Below are positions 37,501-49,218 of a stretch of 64,000 nt of DNA, one piece after another. The position numbers and the translations under genes were made by a program. Position 1 is the first letter of the stretch. Each line of letters starts with the position of its first letter. Below the pieces are notes generated by a model that was not told the origin of the DNA, ran no database searches, and worked only from the letters and a program-made list of their open reading frames with translations. The DNA is from Polytrichum commune (Eukaryota > Streptophyta > Polytrichopsida > Polytrichales > Polytrichaceae), in contig OX485807.1 of NCBI GenBank assembly GCA_950295325.1, positions 33,634,440 to 33,698,439 on the forward strand, given 5' to 3'.

Positions 37501-39100
37501 AATTCCTCATTATAGATACTGAACGGTATTTAATAAAAGCGATACCAGTCCAACACAGGTAAGGAACTTTGTATCGCCCTAGGTGGCAAGTTTATTCATG
37601 TGATTATATGGGCTTTTGTGAAGGTATATGACACCAAGAATGAGACTATATGGAGAGCACCAAAGAAATGGTGTAAATTCATGACACCCGAGGTGGTTCC
37701 AGAGGCACTAAGACGATTTGTGTCGTCAAACCCTGCGGATGAGACTGGCTCAGACGGTGCTCTCGCTGAAGCTGTCTATGGTGCTGCACTTGTCCAGCTT
37801 GAAGAGCTCAAAGCCTGGTATGTCACTCTTCCCAACCTTCAACCTATCTACATACTCCTAAATGTTTTCCATGATCTTTTAGGTATGTGTGACTTTTGTG
37901 GTCACTCTCCTTAATCGCACCTATATTTGAGTGGAATATGACACAGTTTGGAGCTAAGAACAGGCACAAAATGACAAGTATTACAATGATATTGGCCTAT
38001 GTGCTCAACATATAGATATTATTCCAGGGTCAAAGAGTGACTGTCACAACTGGGAGGGCCTAGTCATAACTTGAAGAGAAAATTAACTTTTACTATGAGC
38101 ATTTGCAACTTTTGCATCTCTTCAAACTCCGATCCTGAAACTTGAAATGTTCGTGATTTGAAATTGCTATGGATGAAACAATGTCCTTTTCAATCCAATG
38201 GTTAAAATTGTCTGTGGAGTTGGAAGTGCTCATAATAGAGCTATATACCTTTTATTGCCTAGAGTTCTCACCATTATAATTTTGTTCCTTTTATTTTCTC
38301 CGTTATCATTTTGTTAAATCTTGAAGTCATGAGGGTTAAAGCGTTTTCTAATGTGGTATAAAATAACAATTCCAAGGGGTTCATGAGATTTATTACAAAA
38401 GAGAAGTTGGGAGGCACCATCAGTGGAAGGCGCTCTAAATTTTTAAAATACAAAAATGCTTTGGTTCTCCCAAATTTAATCTAGGAGTAAATTTTTAAAG
38501 ATCCATCATATTCACAACTCTTGTTTTTTGGATTAAAAATGTGATGTGATTGGCTGAAGTTATAGATATTATTCATTTGTGAAAAGGTGCAAGCATTGCA
38601 TGATCTTGAAGTGAACAAGGTGTCAAAATTTCTTGAGGTATGACCACTTCCTGAAGTATAGAGGTCTAGATGATGACCAGTCATTAAAACTTATGATTGT
38701 GCTCTTGGAGATGAAGGAAAGTTTCACTAACCACATCTGGGAAAACATAATTGCTAAAATAACACAAATATGTAGCAAGACCCTATCATTCAGAATTGAG
38801 AGTCCCATTTTGGTACTAATTAGGCCATTAGGGTTAAATCAGTCTCAAGAGTTCCTTGATGCACTCATTGGCGTTGAACTTTTTGACAGGTTTGAAAAGC
38901 AAGTCAGTTATCATTTTTTCTCAGCCTCGGTGTTGCTTGTGTACGAGGGAGAACCTAAAGCTGAACAAGTCGTGTCTGCGAGACTTGTGGATTTTGCACA
39001 CGTGCTCTACGATCAGACAGCCGTTGATGAAAATTTCCTGAGTGGCTTGAATGCATTGATTCAAATGCTGTCTGACGTCATCAAGTCTGTCAAAGCTTGA
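34564..39100 (+). CDS. IPK2: Inositol polyphosphate multikinase, eight coding exons
   Basis: The protein phosphorylates inositol trisphosphate and tetrakisphosphate toward InsP5 (6-/3-kinase activity known for plant IPK2), in nucleus and cytosol. Exons: 34564-34596, 34869-34914, 35507-35704, 35870-35931, 36130-36185, 36361-36418, 37624-37817, 38890-39100. They sum to 858 nt, giving 285 residues plus TGA, close to the 286-300 of Arabidopsis paralogues. Visible motifs: DHQVAGH 17-23, SGRFYKPLQG 37-46 with the ATP-site Lys42, hinge MED 97-99, the family signature PGIMDVKIG 107-115 (PxxxDxKxG, Asp111 and Lys113), RRFVSSN, SASVLLVYE 227-235, and the metal-binding DFAH 250-253. The ATG sits in the strong context ACCATGG. 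All introns are GT-AG except intron 3, which is AT-AC. The donor of intron 5 (GTACTG) is weak. No disabling change was seen. Introns 2, 6 and 7 hold repeats. Confidence 0.93.
34985..35285 (+). repeat. Dispersed repeat F inside IPK2 intron 2
   Basis: Blocks TTTAAAAGAGATTGGATTAC, GAATCTTCACTTCGATAATG and GATTTGCTAATCATCTTGCA match the other F copies. The repeat fills about half of the 592-bp intron and lies in the sense orientation. Confidence 0.6.
35705..35869 (+). other. IPK2 intron 3: U12-type AT-AC intron
   Basis: The donor is ATATCCTC, one base from the U12 consensus ATATCCTT. The branch site is TCCTTAAT at 35850-35857, matching TCCTTRAY, with the branch A at 35856. The acceptor is CCAC ending at 35869, 13 nt from the branch A, within the tight spacing of minor-class introns. 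Using it, the junction reads DGSGPIKHAIMEDL, the same length as DGSG-x4-LVLED in Arabidopsis IPK2. No GT-AG pair gives that length. Length 165 bp. Confidence 0.85.
37283..37556. mobile_element. hAT-like MITE (family B), copy 3, inside IPK2 intron 6
   Basis: Ends GTGTTGGTCTGGTATAT and, on the complement, GTGTTGGACTGGTATCG. The flanks GTGAGGAC and GTAAGGAA agree in six of eight bases, a decayed 8-bp duplication. The orientation is opposite to that of the copies at 13606 and 27374. It explains part of the length of the 1205-bp intron. Confidence 0.7.
37895..38260 (+). repeat. Dispersed repeat F inside IPK2 intron 7
   Basis: Begins near GTGGTCACTCTCCTTAATCG and shares TTTGAGTGG, GGCCTATGTGCTCAACATAT and ATCCTGAAACTTGAAATG with the copy at 41200-41640. 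It lies in the 1072-bp last intron. Confidence 0.55.
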
Positions 39101-40750
39101 TGCCAGTATATTCTTCAAAGATGTCTTCACAGAGGGAAAATCACATCTGTTTTGGTGAAAGTTGATAATTCACAGCACTTCTGTCCGTCGTTTTTTGTGT
39201 TTTCTTCATTGCATAGGTTACATGTCATTCAAATGCTCACCTAGGCAGAGGCTTGTGATGTAAACATGTGTTTAACATGTATTGGTTCAACACAAATCCT
39301 GATGAGTAACTGCAAAAAGCAGTGACAAGGAAAAGTTTCCATTCTGGAGCCTGAAACCCAGAAGGTGTATTTCCAATTTTTTTCTTTCTTTCTGATTGTT
39401 GGGTTCTGTGTAATTGAAGTGAAAAATCTCTTAATATAATAGGAAACTCTGAGGATTTGTCTATTTTCTGCAATCTCATCTTGGTTTTCTTCTTTGTTTG
39501 TCACATAACCCGCGTTTGGACAGAATCTAACTATTTGGATTCTTACAGAGATAGATGCCAGAGGCTCACAATTTCACATCTCCCTTTTGCCAAATAGATA
39601 CCCCTGATATTGATTCGAGATGTCTAGCTTGCAGAGGTCAAGAAATTTCTATGTGATCATCTTCAATGCTTCACTTGCCAAATAATCAAAGGTACAAATT
39701 ACTCTAATTACTACATTAAATCTGCTTCCTCTAATTACCTGCCTATGATTAGAAATATTTAGAGTGCAAATCTGCTGCTTGGCAAAAATCAAAGGTCACA
39801 AGGTGAGCAAGAGTCGGTTTATCCAGGTTTATAGCTGAGAAGGTCCCGGCCAACTATGGGCATGGTGACTATAAGGGTACTTGTTACAGCATCCCATTTT
39901 GCGGAGCTTCTTTCCACATTCACTTTGTGCGGCAGAAACAAAGCCAGGTAGCTGATCCTCCCAAACCACCGAAAATGCTTTGCCTCAAATTCAATTCTTT
40001 TTAACATATATTTTATTTCAATCACCAAGATGCCAGGTTACACAATCATTTCATCACGATGTAAATGAAACCATTAACGAAAACACCATATATGTACATG
40101 TCAACCAGCTTCTAGGAATTTCATGAAAGCAGTTTTAGGTTTGAGGGTGAACCCTACTATGCAGGGGACACAAGCTTCAAGTAGGTGATGTGTACGTCGA
40201 GGTTGAGTTGGTCTAGGCCTTCTGTGCCTGGCAGCTTCATTTTCATGACCAGGTCTTCACAACTTATACTTGAGCAGTCCTTTTCACTCTGCAAAATTTT
40301 ATGACAATGGTAGGTGTCATTGTGTTCTCAGCAAACTTACTGACAAATGCGAAGCTCGAGTGGGTACCTTCTCACTACAATAAAAAATTTGTTGAAAAAT
40401 CTTGGACACAAATGTTGGTTATACATGGAGTATATTTGAGGGAGCTATTGTGGAGTTACAAGTTTTGAAGTCTTCATGGAAGATTGCATTCCCTGAAGTC
40501 TAATACTAGAGGTGGAGTTCTATTGCTTTTTGACACCCACCGATGCAAATTACAATGCAAGGTGTGAGTAGATTGTGTAGCAGCACAAAAATTCTCCTGC
40601 CCACATTGAAAAGAATTGAAGTGATGACAAATCTGTGTGAAAGGCAAGGATCGATTAACACTCTTGCAACTGCATGGCCGAGGATAACTAATCCACAAGC
40701 ATGTGAGCAGGCATGCGGAAGTTAGAGTGCGTCGGAGCTGTAGGGGATAA
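39101..40750. other. IPK2 3' untranslated region and unassigned downstream DNA
   Basis: The 3' untranslated region begins after TGA at 39100. No clear AATAAA is visible in the next 400 bp, so the end is not fixed. TATTCTTCAAAG and TTAATATAATAG are weak candidates for a plant-type near-upstream element. Nothing else was recognised down to the foldback element at about 40751. Confidence 0.35.
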
Positions 40751-42090
40751 AATACGACCTTAACCTCCGTAATGTCACTCTCTCACTTTATCTCAACACC
40801 CCAAGGAACGGATGTGCTCAGTTTAAATCTCCTTCCTTGTTGTCATGTCCCTCTCATATGTCACGGGTTCTTACATTAATTTAAGCAATCTACCAAAGAA
40901 TTCACACCACACGCTTGCACGCATCACATTGTCATCATTGTAGTTATTGCCATTATTGCAATGTTGACATTGTGTTATTCCATAATGTCACATGCTACAC
41001 TAATTCCCTATTATCATGCATCCATGTCAACACTGTAGACCCCCTTAATATCACATGCACTTTGGTTACCATAGGCATGATATTATGGAGTTTGGAGTGT
41101 ACTTGTAAGCTATAAATGTAGGGTATTCATTGATGGCTTTTAATCTCTTTTTTTACCATATTTTTAATAGTTGAGGTATGTGGGCCTTATTATGGTGTCA
41201 CTCTTCTTGATTAAACACCTATGTTTAAGTGGTATATGGCAAATGCTTGTAGTTAAGGACAAATACCAAAAAGCACTACTAACATATGAGTCTTTGGCAA
41301 TTGGCATGAGTTGGTGAAAGTAAAACGAAAATTTTCCTTGTCATAAATTGAAAATTTTTAGTAGTGTGTGATAATGTTCCAATGATGCAGGAAAAATTGC
41401 TCAAGACTCATATGTTTACAGTGTAGCCACGTGTTATGATGAACTATGTGTATAAATTATATACATCATTCTAGGTTCAATAGTTAGACAATTGGGAGGG
41501 CATATGTGATTGCTTGAAGAAAAAAGAAAATCTCCACTTTGACTTCTTATATTTTTTGTGTCTCGTGTGACGAAAATGACCTAGGACTCGTATGTTGGTA
41601 GTGATCAACCGCGATTCTGAAACTTGAAATGACAAGAATCTTGGTCTTAATTTCTAACCAAATGAGGCAACTCCCAAAAAAATTGATTCAACAACCAGGA
41701 TTGTGTGTGAAGTTAGATGTGCCCACAATAGCGCCACACACCTTAAATCGAGTAAACCCTAAACCTCTTGAAGACAATGCACGTGTCAACCAAAGTGCAT
41801 ATGATATTAAGGAGGTCTACAATGTTAACACAGATGTGTGATGATAAAGAATCAGTGTAACATGTGACATTATGAAACAACACAATATCAACATTACAAT
41901 GATGACAACATGATGCGTGCGAGTGCGTGATTTGAATTTTTTGGTGGTTTATTTGAATGTCAAAACCCATGATACATGGAAGGGAAACGTGATAACAAAG
42001 CATGAGATTTAAACTGAGAAACATCCGGTCCCTGGGGTTTCGGGATATAAGAGACGGAGTGACATTAAGGAGGTTAGTATTACAGAGTTG
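40751..42090. mobile_element. Foldback-type element with about 320-bp inverted repeats
   Basis: The left arm (about 40751-41070) and right arm (about 41770-42090) are inverted copies. Matching blocks include TAACCTCCGTAATGTCACTC against TAACCTCCTTAATGTCACTC and CATAATGTCACATGCTACAC against CATAATGTCACATGTTACAC. The terminal CTAACCTCC-TAATGTCAC is close to the pogo-type end at 31679, so a pogo-related foldback is likely. The centre contains a copy of dispersed repeat F (about 41200-41640). No transposase. Confidence 0.7.
41200..41640 (+). repeat. Dispersed repeat F, copy in the foldback element
   Basis: Blocks GTGTCACTCTTCTTGATTAA, TTTAAGTGGTATATGGC and ATTCTGAAACTTGAAATGAC match the intron 7 copy. 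Confidence 0.5.
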
Positions 42091-42215
42091 AAGTGTAATT
42101 CAGCTTCTGCTTCTTGTAAATCAAAAGGAGCTTGGTTGATGTTTTCTGCTCAAAAGGACTAGGATGCACACGACGTACCATTTGCATGTAAACATCATTG
42201 CACGAGACGGCCTGC

Positions 42216-42226
42216 TTATATAAAAA
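42216..42226 (+). promoter_or_regulatory. Possible TATA box
   Basis: TTATATAAAAA lies 55 bp upstream of the ATG of the short ORF at 42281, a normal plant spacing. AT-rich matches occur by chance, so this is suggestive only. Confidence 0.3.
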
Positions 42227-42280
42227 TTCATACCTGCAGCAACTCCCCAGCACTGCTGTTAATTACTCAAGAGAATCGTT

Positions 42281-42529
42281 ATGGGCCTTGAATTATTTAA
42301 GAGCAATTTTAGGGTACTGCTGGCTCCTGAGAGATTGGAAATTGTTACTCTGGTTGGACACGGCCGCCACAATGTAAGGCAGCGTCCTTCTCCAAGTCAA
42401 TCTCAGGTTCTTCTTCTTTCTCCTTCTCCTTCTCTGAAAGAAGAAGAACAACAACAAAAACCAAACCGTATATTCAGAATTGACTCGAGGGCTATGATCG
42501 AGGGAGAATTGGCAGTTACTTACAGATGA
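42281..42529 (+). CDS. Hypothetical 82-residue ORF running into a MITE
   Basis: ATG to TGA, 82 codons, with the possible TATA box just upstream. The N-terminal part (GLELFKSNFRVLLAPERLEI) looks hydrophobic-amphipathic, then follows a Ser/Pro/Gln-rich run (about residues 36-60). The last dozen codons and the stop lie in the left end of the hAT-like element at 42493. If it was once a gene, the element truncated it or replaced its end. No family is recognised. A pyrimidine-rich run at 42410-42436 could also be a splice acceptor tract. Low confidence. Confidence 0.25.
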   Translation: MGLELFKSNFRVLLAPERLEIVTLVGHGRHNVRQRPSPSQSQVLLLSPSPSLKEEEQQQKPNRIFRIDSRAMIEGELAVTYR

Positions 42530-43142
42530 ACCGGTTGAGTTTGAGAAATAATAATCGGTTGAAGTTCAAGACTTCAGGAGAGTTACTGATCACTTTAGAG
42601 GAATTTATGGAATACATCTCAATTTAAGATAGTAAAATTGAAGGATGTCATCAACGTGTAACCAGTTCACGGGGAGGTCACTCCATTGTCAAGTTGAACA
42701 CCACGTGCGACCCAAAAAAATCTTCTTTTGGTAATTTGCACCACCAAATGGGTCAAAATTTTATCAAATTTTTTTCATGAGTAGATATACACAGTACCTA
42801 TGACATAGGTAAAAGTGGTAACTAAATTTGATGATTTGTTTTTTTCATAAAACATACCGTTTCTAACTAGAATGACACAGAATTGAACTAAAACAATTAC
42901 TAAAAAAAATAAAGATGACTAAACATTTCAAAAATATATACAAAAGATACTATCAATGGTTATGTATATGTAGAAAAAATATCATAAATTTTAAAATTAT
43001 ATATGGCATGTAATATAGGGGTAGCAACCTTTGTCCGCACGTGATGTCAACTTGACAATGAAGTGACCTCCCCGTGAACCGGTTGGATTTGTAAACACTA
43101 GGATCTCAACCGATTATGCCCAAATATCTCCCCGATCACTGC
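42493..43142 (+). mobile_element. hAT-like element (family A), copy 2, with a nested MITE
   Basis: Contains one unit of the block tandemly repeated in copy 1 (CCGGTTGAGTTTGAGAAATA) and the same right end (GGTTGGATTTGTAAACACTA to CCCCGATCACTGC). The flanks TCGAGGGC and TCTAGGGT agree in six of eight bases. It is split by the 409-bp element at 42668-43076. Without that, the copy is about 230 bp. Confidence 0.7.
42668..43076. mobile_element. 409-bp hAT-like MITE (family C), copy 1
   Basis: Inverted ends CACGGGGAGGTCACTCCATT and, on the complement of the right end, CACGGGGAGGTCACTTCATT. It is bracketed by AACCAGTT (42660-42667) and AACCGGTT (43077-43084), an 8-bp duplication with one change. Non-coding. 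Its twin of identical length lies 834 bp downstream. Confidence 0.9.
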
Positions 43143-43909
43143 TCTAGGGTCAAAACAACTTCATGACCAGTTGCTCAGCAAATTGGTGAGCATTTCCAAG
43201 GTCATCCTTGTGCTTTTTTTTATCCACATAGAAGGGGGCGTTAGCCTGCGAGCCGAGAAGCTCTTCATTCATGCTTTCTCCATCAAGACGTGGCGTAGCT
43301 ATCTATCAATTTATTTAATCACGTAGAGAATGTTTCATCATAACCTTTGGAATTCGTCCATGAGCAGACCGGTTATGTGGCTTGAGTAGGTGGATGTCTC
43401 GTTGTTATTGCAACTTGTCATCCACTCTCTTTCTTTTTCTTTGAAGGACCACAAAGCGTTCTCAAAGTGGACTTCAAAATCATTTCATGACCCCAACTCA
43501 TCGAAGTGAAGAGCACTTCCACCAACTCTCATGTGCTTTGATTATTTACACATAGAACGTTTAATCCATAACCTTTGGTTTTCTATCCACAAGTAGACTA
43601 GTTATATCCCATGAATGGTTTGCGTAAATGGATGTCTTGTTGTTGTCACAGCTTGTGATCCGCTCTCTTCCTTCTATGAAGAACAAAAACACCTTTAGAG
43701 TTGACTCTGCATTATTTTTTCCATCTCGTATTGTGTCTCTTATCCAAGTGGAGAGCACTTGCAACAACTCCCCTATGTTTTTATGTCCATGCAAATATAG
43801 AGTAAATCATCCATAACATCTGGTTTATATCTATGAGCCTAGTGGTTATCCCCCATAAACCGCTTTGAGTAAGTAGATGTCTCGATGCTAGCTCATCTTG
43901 TCATCCACT
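43085..43909. other. Spacer between family C twins
   Basis: After the end of family A copy 2, it contains imperfect direct repeats of about 240 bp (CATAACCTTTGGAATTCGTC, CATAACCTTTGGTTTTCTAT and CATAACATCTGGTTTATATC; each followed by GATGTCTCG or GATGTCTTG). Three units start near 43340, 43566 and 43813. No gene was recognised. Confidence 0.45.
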
Positions 43910-44318
43910 CACGGGTAGATCACTCCATTGTCAAGTTGAACACCACGTGCGACCAAAAAAAATCTTCTTTTGGTAAGTTGCACCACCAAAATGGGTTAAA
44001 ATTTTATCAATTGTTTTTCATGAGTAGATATACACAATACCTATGACATAGTTAAAAGTGGTAACTAAATTTGATGATTTGTTTTTTCATAAAACATACC
44101 GTTTCTAACTAGAATGACACAGAATTGAACTAAAACAATTACTAAAAAAAATAAAGATGACTAAAAATTTCAAAACAATATACAAAAGATAGTATCAATG
44201 GTTATGTATATGTAGAAAAAATATCATAAATTTTAAAATTATATATGGCATGTAATATAGGGGTAGCAAACTTTGTCCACACGTGGTGTCAACTTGACAA
44301 TGAAGTGACCTCCCCGTG
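43910..44318. mobile_element. 409-bp hAT-like MITE (family C), copy 2
   Basis: Exact 8-bp duplication CATCCACT at 43902-43909 and 44319-44326. The ends are CACGGGTAGATCACTCCATT and, on the complement, CACGGGGAGGTCACTTCATT. It is near identical to copy 1 over its whole length and in the same orientation. Different target duplications show two separate insertions, not a local duplication. Confidence 0.93.
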
Positions 44319-44326
44319 CATCCACT

Positions 44327-45143
44327 CTCCCTTGTCGACAATTGTCATCCCACTTCTAAATACCTCAACAATAGACTATCAAGTCATAGTGAGTGTTGAC
44401 TCGGGGCGATTAATAAGTTGTCTACAAGGATTTGGTGATTTGCACATAGAATCATTTCCAATAACTACTTCAAAACGATTCTCTTATTCAAGTTTCAAAT
44501 TTTTTTGGGCCAATGTCGAATGCTCATCTCATCCAATAAATCTTCGTTGGCCACCAAGTATATATATATATAAAACACCCTTTCAATTCCTTGGCACCCA
44601 ATTTTCTGGGGATGACAATGGGTTCAGATCTCTCTCTCTCTCTCATCCATAGGCAATAACAATTTGAAAAACATTTGGGCTTTGTGGGTGAGAATGCGGT
44701 TTTGCTTCAAAAATGACCTAGAAAGCCAATTAACAACAGACTAGTGATGTTTGGCAATGCTCTAACAAGACTTAAGCATGAGATTTCAAGTGATTTCTCA
44801 AAGATGTTTTTGGAGAAGGATATAGGGTTCTCACGATACAAACTGATTTAGTGCACTTTGCATACACTTTCAAGCCTTCATTTACCATATGCCCTAAGCA
44901 GGGTGACCAATTAACTCTACCGTGCAACAAAATGTATTACTCATTACCCAAAGGCAACATATCATACTGAAACAATTTACAAAAGAAGAAGTCATCGCAT
45001 AGGAACGTACCTCTCATTCATCCCACACAAAAACCATGAAATAGTTTGCAACCCCGAGGTTGCTAGTCTTCATTAATTTGACACTCACTTTAGCTTTTAA
45101 AGCCCCGAATGATAGTCTTCATTGGCCTAGTCATTTCAAATTA
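44327..45143. other. Unassigned stretch
   Basis: Nothing recognised beyond a short (TC)n run at 44629-44643. Confidence 0.35.
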
Positions 45144-45152
45144 CTAAACTTC

Positions 45153-45444
45153 GGATCTGCCTAAAAACCCCCATCGAGCGTGGCTCGGAGGCTAGGTTTG
45201 GGAGGGGGTGGCAGGGTTGGGATAAAACATGCCCCCTATTTTTTTAATTGGGTGGGGCCTTATTTGATCTCATAAGGGGCTCCCTAGGGTAATTTGGGGC
45301 CGCAGGACCAAAATTTAGCAAAAAAAAAAAACCAAAAAAGTCACCAAGGGGATAAAACGGGGAGGGCCAGAAAAATGAACCCCACCGAACCTGGCCTCCG
45401 AGCCTGACAGCTGCAACGCTCGTCGGGGGTATTTAGGGAGCCCC
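45153..45444. mobile_element. Mutator-like MITE with a 9-bp target duplication
   Basis: Exact 9-bp duplication CTAAACTTC at 45144-45152 and 45445-45453. The inverted ends include CCTAAAAACCCCCATCGAGC and, on the complement of the right end, CCCTAAATACCCCCGACGAG, followed by GGCTCGGAGGC on both sides. A 9-bp duplication with long ends is typical of Mutator-like elements. 292 bp, GC-rich at the ends. Confidence 0.75.
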
Positions 45445-45739
45445 CTAAACTTCAAACCTAAAGGGAGTCAACTACGTATGTTGAATGGAAGAGAAGCACG
45501 CTTGTCTGCGATAATTCCCTCTCTCAAACTACCGTAGCGGACGCTCAACTACAACTTTACAGGTGCCAGAATGGAGTTTCCACGTTGGATTCAGGTGAGT
45601 CTCAATCAATGTAGGAACAACACATGGTCAAATTTGAGTGGAGAATCATTTTTAAAAAGAAATTGTAATTGAGCGTGCTCAAAGGTTATTTGTCGCCTGA
45701 AAACCCCACACTGATTAGGTTAGACATGGAAAATTGAAA

Positions 45740-46467
45740 ATGCAGTTGCTTACTCTCATCTTCTTCACCACCTTTCACATTCTTGCTGAATTGAGGGCCA
45801 ATGTGACCAGGAGTGAAGGCGGGCTCTTGAGGCTGCGAGAAGTCCCGATCCTCCTGTTCAACCAACAATCGCAACCCCGTTTTCCAATCAATACGTATCG
45901 TATCAAATTGCATTGTCGGCTGTTGATATTATAATTTCACTTGTTTCATTTGCACAATATGGAGTGGCAAAAGTTACATGTAGTAATTTAGAGAGGAAAT
46001 TGCAATTCCAAATCGGTAGCCGTGGGCAGTAATTAGGTACTGAGAAATGGAAGGTTTTATTTGCAATTTAATAAAGTTTAGTAGGGACAACATTCTTTGC
46101 AATTAAACTATGCTGAGGAAGAAGAAGAATAGATGCCACTACTTGGAAATCTGACAAAATGGCCAGTTACACAAAATACTCTATTTCTTATACTTTATTT
46201 CATGTGAGACCTATATATATATATGTAGATGTGATTTTGAAATTTGAGTTCATGGATGAATCGGTCACCTGATCACTGGCCCCTTGGTTCAAAAGTGACT
46301 CCAAAGCTTTCAGCTCATGGAAACCCAACAGCGACATTTTGTGTGATGAAATCGCTGCTCCCTGTGAGAATTCAAATCGTCGTCATAATGTATGTAACGA
46401 TCTCTGCCCTAACGAATGTTGTAGCAACTCGAGCTCGTGCTCAAAGATACAACTCGATGAAACTTGA
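45740..46467 (+). CDS. Speculative two-exon gene for a cysteine-rich secreted peptide
   Basis: Exon 45740-45894 starts with ATG and encodes a signal-peptide-like MQLLTLIFFTTFHILAEL. Donor GTATCG at 45895; acceptor TTTCAG ending at 46313; exon 46314-46467 ends in TGA. Joined, they give 309 nt, 102 residues. The mature part has Cys at 62, 69, 79, 83, 87, 88 and 94 (spacing C-x6-C-x9-C-x3-C-x3-CC-x5-C) in an Asn/Ser-rich background. Seven Cys is odd for disulphide pairing, and good donor-like sites (GTGAGA, GTATGT) lie inside exon 2, so the model may be incomplete or wrong. No family is recognised. Confidence 0.22.
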
Positions 46468-48110
46468 TGAAACTTGTCAGAAAATTAATGTTTCACGATG
46501 AAACCCCAGAGGGGTTTAACATTGGTCAACTTTCGCCAAATTCCCTCCCCCTCCTGACAAAATCATGCAAATTCCACCCACAAATCCATTTCAATTCTCG
46601 TCAGAGCTGCCGCCGACTTATCAGAAGCACCATCGCATGTGGTTTGAGTGCAGGAACACCAGACCCACTGCTTCCTGTAAGAACTTTATCGATGCTTCAA
46701 AACCTAATACCTTACTAACGTAGTGCAAGGCCTGCTGATATTTTGATGTTTCTGAGCCACTGGCAAAACTCGACGATGTCCAGGCGCTCCATGCTCGAAT
46801 GTCAGCCTTTACTCCACTGCGCTTAATTGGCAGTGTCTCTAATTCTACTATGTTCCTTATTTTTGCCCAATTCTTCTCATCATCATCGTCGTGGTGGTTG
46901 GGGTTAACTTGTTAGGGTTAACAATAAACTTCAATCCATAAGTATGATAAATCACGAGAGAATCGGTGGGTCATCTAGAATCCTAAGTTACTTATGCCTA
47001 CTTTGGATTTCACAATTGACCCAGAGAGTATATTTTTCTTTTCAAGCCTCCGTAATAATGGTACTGTTTTAGTAGTTCCGAAAAGCAGATCAAAGGACTC
47101 GCGTTTCTTAATACGACCTGACTTCAAGGCTGAGATGATTTGGGGGAGGAGAAGGATGCATGGTGGCGGTTGCAGTTTAGGTTACCCGATTGGATGACTA
47201 GTTCATTGTGCATGGATGGGTGTGGGCATAGTGGTTTCGTTCGTTTTTTCATGTTCTCCAATTTCTACCGATTTGATTTACATAACAAAACTCGTGTCGC
47301 ATTAGCAAAATTACGGTGAAACATATGCAAAAACCAGATTGGAAATCGGACCTCTCCTGATTTAGTTATGGTTATTGGAAGTGCATGTTTGTTGATTTCT
47401 TAAATGGATACATAGGTCCTCCCAATCGTGTTCACTGTTGAGTGTAAAGTCATTACTAATATATTAAGACGTTGTTCAATCTCTTTCAGACATGTGTCTT
47501 TATGATGTTTTCTCCCTAGTCCTTGTTGAACCACATACCAATCGAATATAGGGGTCCAATTAAGAAAACGGGCCACTTAAGACCCACTTAAGGAGGGAAA
47601 ATTAATCAATGGGGCAATGTGTCTTGGTGGGTCATAACAAACTCTGCATCAAACGCCACATACACAACCTATGCCATCGCCAACACATGTAAGCAACCCC
47701 CCATGTGATCTAACTCCAATTTATAGCAAAACTTTGTTCACTATGGCCAGCTACAAATTTGATAAGATAAACAAAGAGCCATGTAGCATTCTTCATTTTG
47801 TTTTAGAGTTATTTGTAAAGCCCCTCGAAGAGGGACAAAACCATGAGTCATTCTTTCAAACAAAATTCTATTAAGAGCACGTTAGCACGTCGGAGCCTAT
47901 TTCGAAAGTTGGGTGAGACTTCTTGGACCTTCTCTTGCCATCCCAAAAAAATTGAAATAGGTTGTCCCCATGGGACCCACTGTCCAAAATCCTTGGATCA
48001 GGTTATACAAGGCTAGCTTGGCCCACCCATCTTAGAAGGACAACTAGAAAGACAGTTTTTAATAAGCCAACGCCACTATGTGAATATAATGATTTAATAA
48101 TTAAGGGCCA
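46468..48110. other. Unassigned stretch
   Basis: A GC-richer part at 46510-46730 has open frames on the plus strand without a recognisable product. A diverged inverted piece of repeat R1 lies at about 47262-47420, followed by a piece of repeat F to about 47545. Confidence 0.35.
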
Positions 48111-48113
48111 GTT

Positions 48114-48492
48114 CACATGAGTCCCAAGTCCTAAGTCCCAATAAACTTGAGGTCAATATGTGCAATCTTAGATGTTGAGAGCATGGAAGTTGGGACTTAC
48201 CACTCCACACATGGTCCAAAGTCCTAAATCCCAAATATGGCATGGATGCCAACATCGCAACAAGCTTTGGAATTGAGGGTCAGGACTTGTGTTGACAGTT
48301 GGGTCAAGCAAAAATCTAGACCTAGCTCACAACCCAAGTCCCGTGATTTTTTTGCATGAATTAATCAAGCATTGACTCCAGGGGATATAAACTGTGGTTT
48401 CTTAAGGCTCAGAAGTTGGGAATAAGCTCCCGTTGTTGGGACTCGCTAACATGAGTGGGACTTGGGACTTGAGAACCCATGTGAATTGACCT
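48114..48492. mobile_element. Tourist-like MITE, full-length copy
   Basis: Ends AGGGCCAGTTCACATGAGTC and, on the complement of the right end, AGGTCAATTCACATGGGTTC. TTA flanks both sides (48111-48113 and 48493-48495). A left-truncated relative is at 11772-12112. Near each end GGGACTTGGGACTT-type repeats or their complement occur. Confidence 0.75.
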
Positions 48493-48495
48493 TTA

Positions 48496-48646
48496 GAAAA
48501 CTTAAGTGACTTTATGCATAAGCCCTCAAACTCACATTTTACCCAAGTTACTCGACGGTAGTTTGATGTCAAGACTTCACAAATAACCCACTTGTGCAAC
48601 CAACATGCAAACGCTTTCAAAAATGAAAAACATCGCTCAAGACTCC
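48496..48646. other. Short unassigned spacer
   Basis: Nothing recognised. Confidence 0.4.
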
Positions 48647-48653
48647 GACCTCA

Positions 48654-49211
48654 GGCAGTGTCGGAGGGAGATTTTTGACATAGTCGTTCAAAAATCCTAG
48701 TGTTTCCTAATCCAACCGGTTACATGTTGCGATCGATACGATTTCCTTTACTAGTTTGATGCATCTTCCATAGATTCCTCTAAAACAAGGGGTAAATTTT
48801 GTGAGTCTTGAACCTTCACCCGGTTATTTCTCAAACTCAACCGGTTCATCTATTGTAACTACACTAAACACGATATTTAGTGTTTGATTAGATTTAGTGT
48901 TTTACCACCTTACTATGCTCAACACTAATTTTTAATTCTTTGATAATTAGTGTTAGACATAAATGCGCCGCCGCCGCCTTCCTTGTTGCCACCTCTTTCC
49001 TACTAAACACTAAATTCGTGCATGTAACTTTCACATATTACCATAGATGATATTTAGTGTTTGAATTTACATTTAATGTTACTTACTTTCATAGGGTTAG
49101 TGATATTTAGTGTAGTGTTCGTATTTAGTGTATCTAACACTAAATATGATATTTAGTGTATCTAACACTAAATATCATATTTAGTGTAGTGGCCGGTTCT
49201 CCCCGTTCATG
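48654..49211 (-). mobile_element. hAT-like element (family A), copy 3, inverted, with a nested element
   Basis: The complement shows the family A body (CCGGTTGAGTTTGAGAAATA) and the right end block AACCGGTTGGATTAGGAAAC. Flanks share GACCTCA (48647-48653 and 49212-49218). It is split by the CTACACTAAA-ended element at 48858-49190. A fragment with the same junction, TTGGTGTAGCAGCCGGTGTC, recurs at about 54232. Confidence 0.65.
48858..49190. mobile_element. Element with CTACACTAAA ends
   Basis: The left end is ACTACACTAAACACGATATT and the complement of the right end is ACTACACTAAATATGATATT. The inside repeats (A)CACTAAATAT(C/G)ATATTTAGTG palindromes near the right end. The three outer bases ACT/AGT are themselves inverted, so the exact boundary is uncertain. 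Non-coding, about 330 bp. Confidence 0.65.
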
Positions 49212-49218
49212 GACCTCA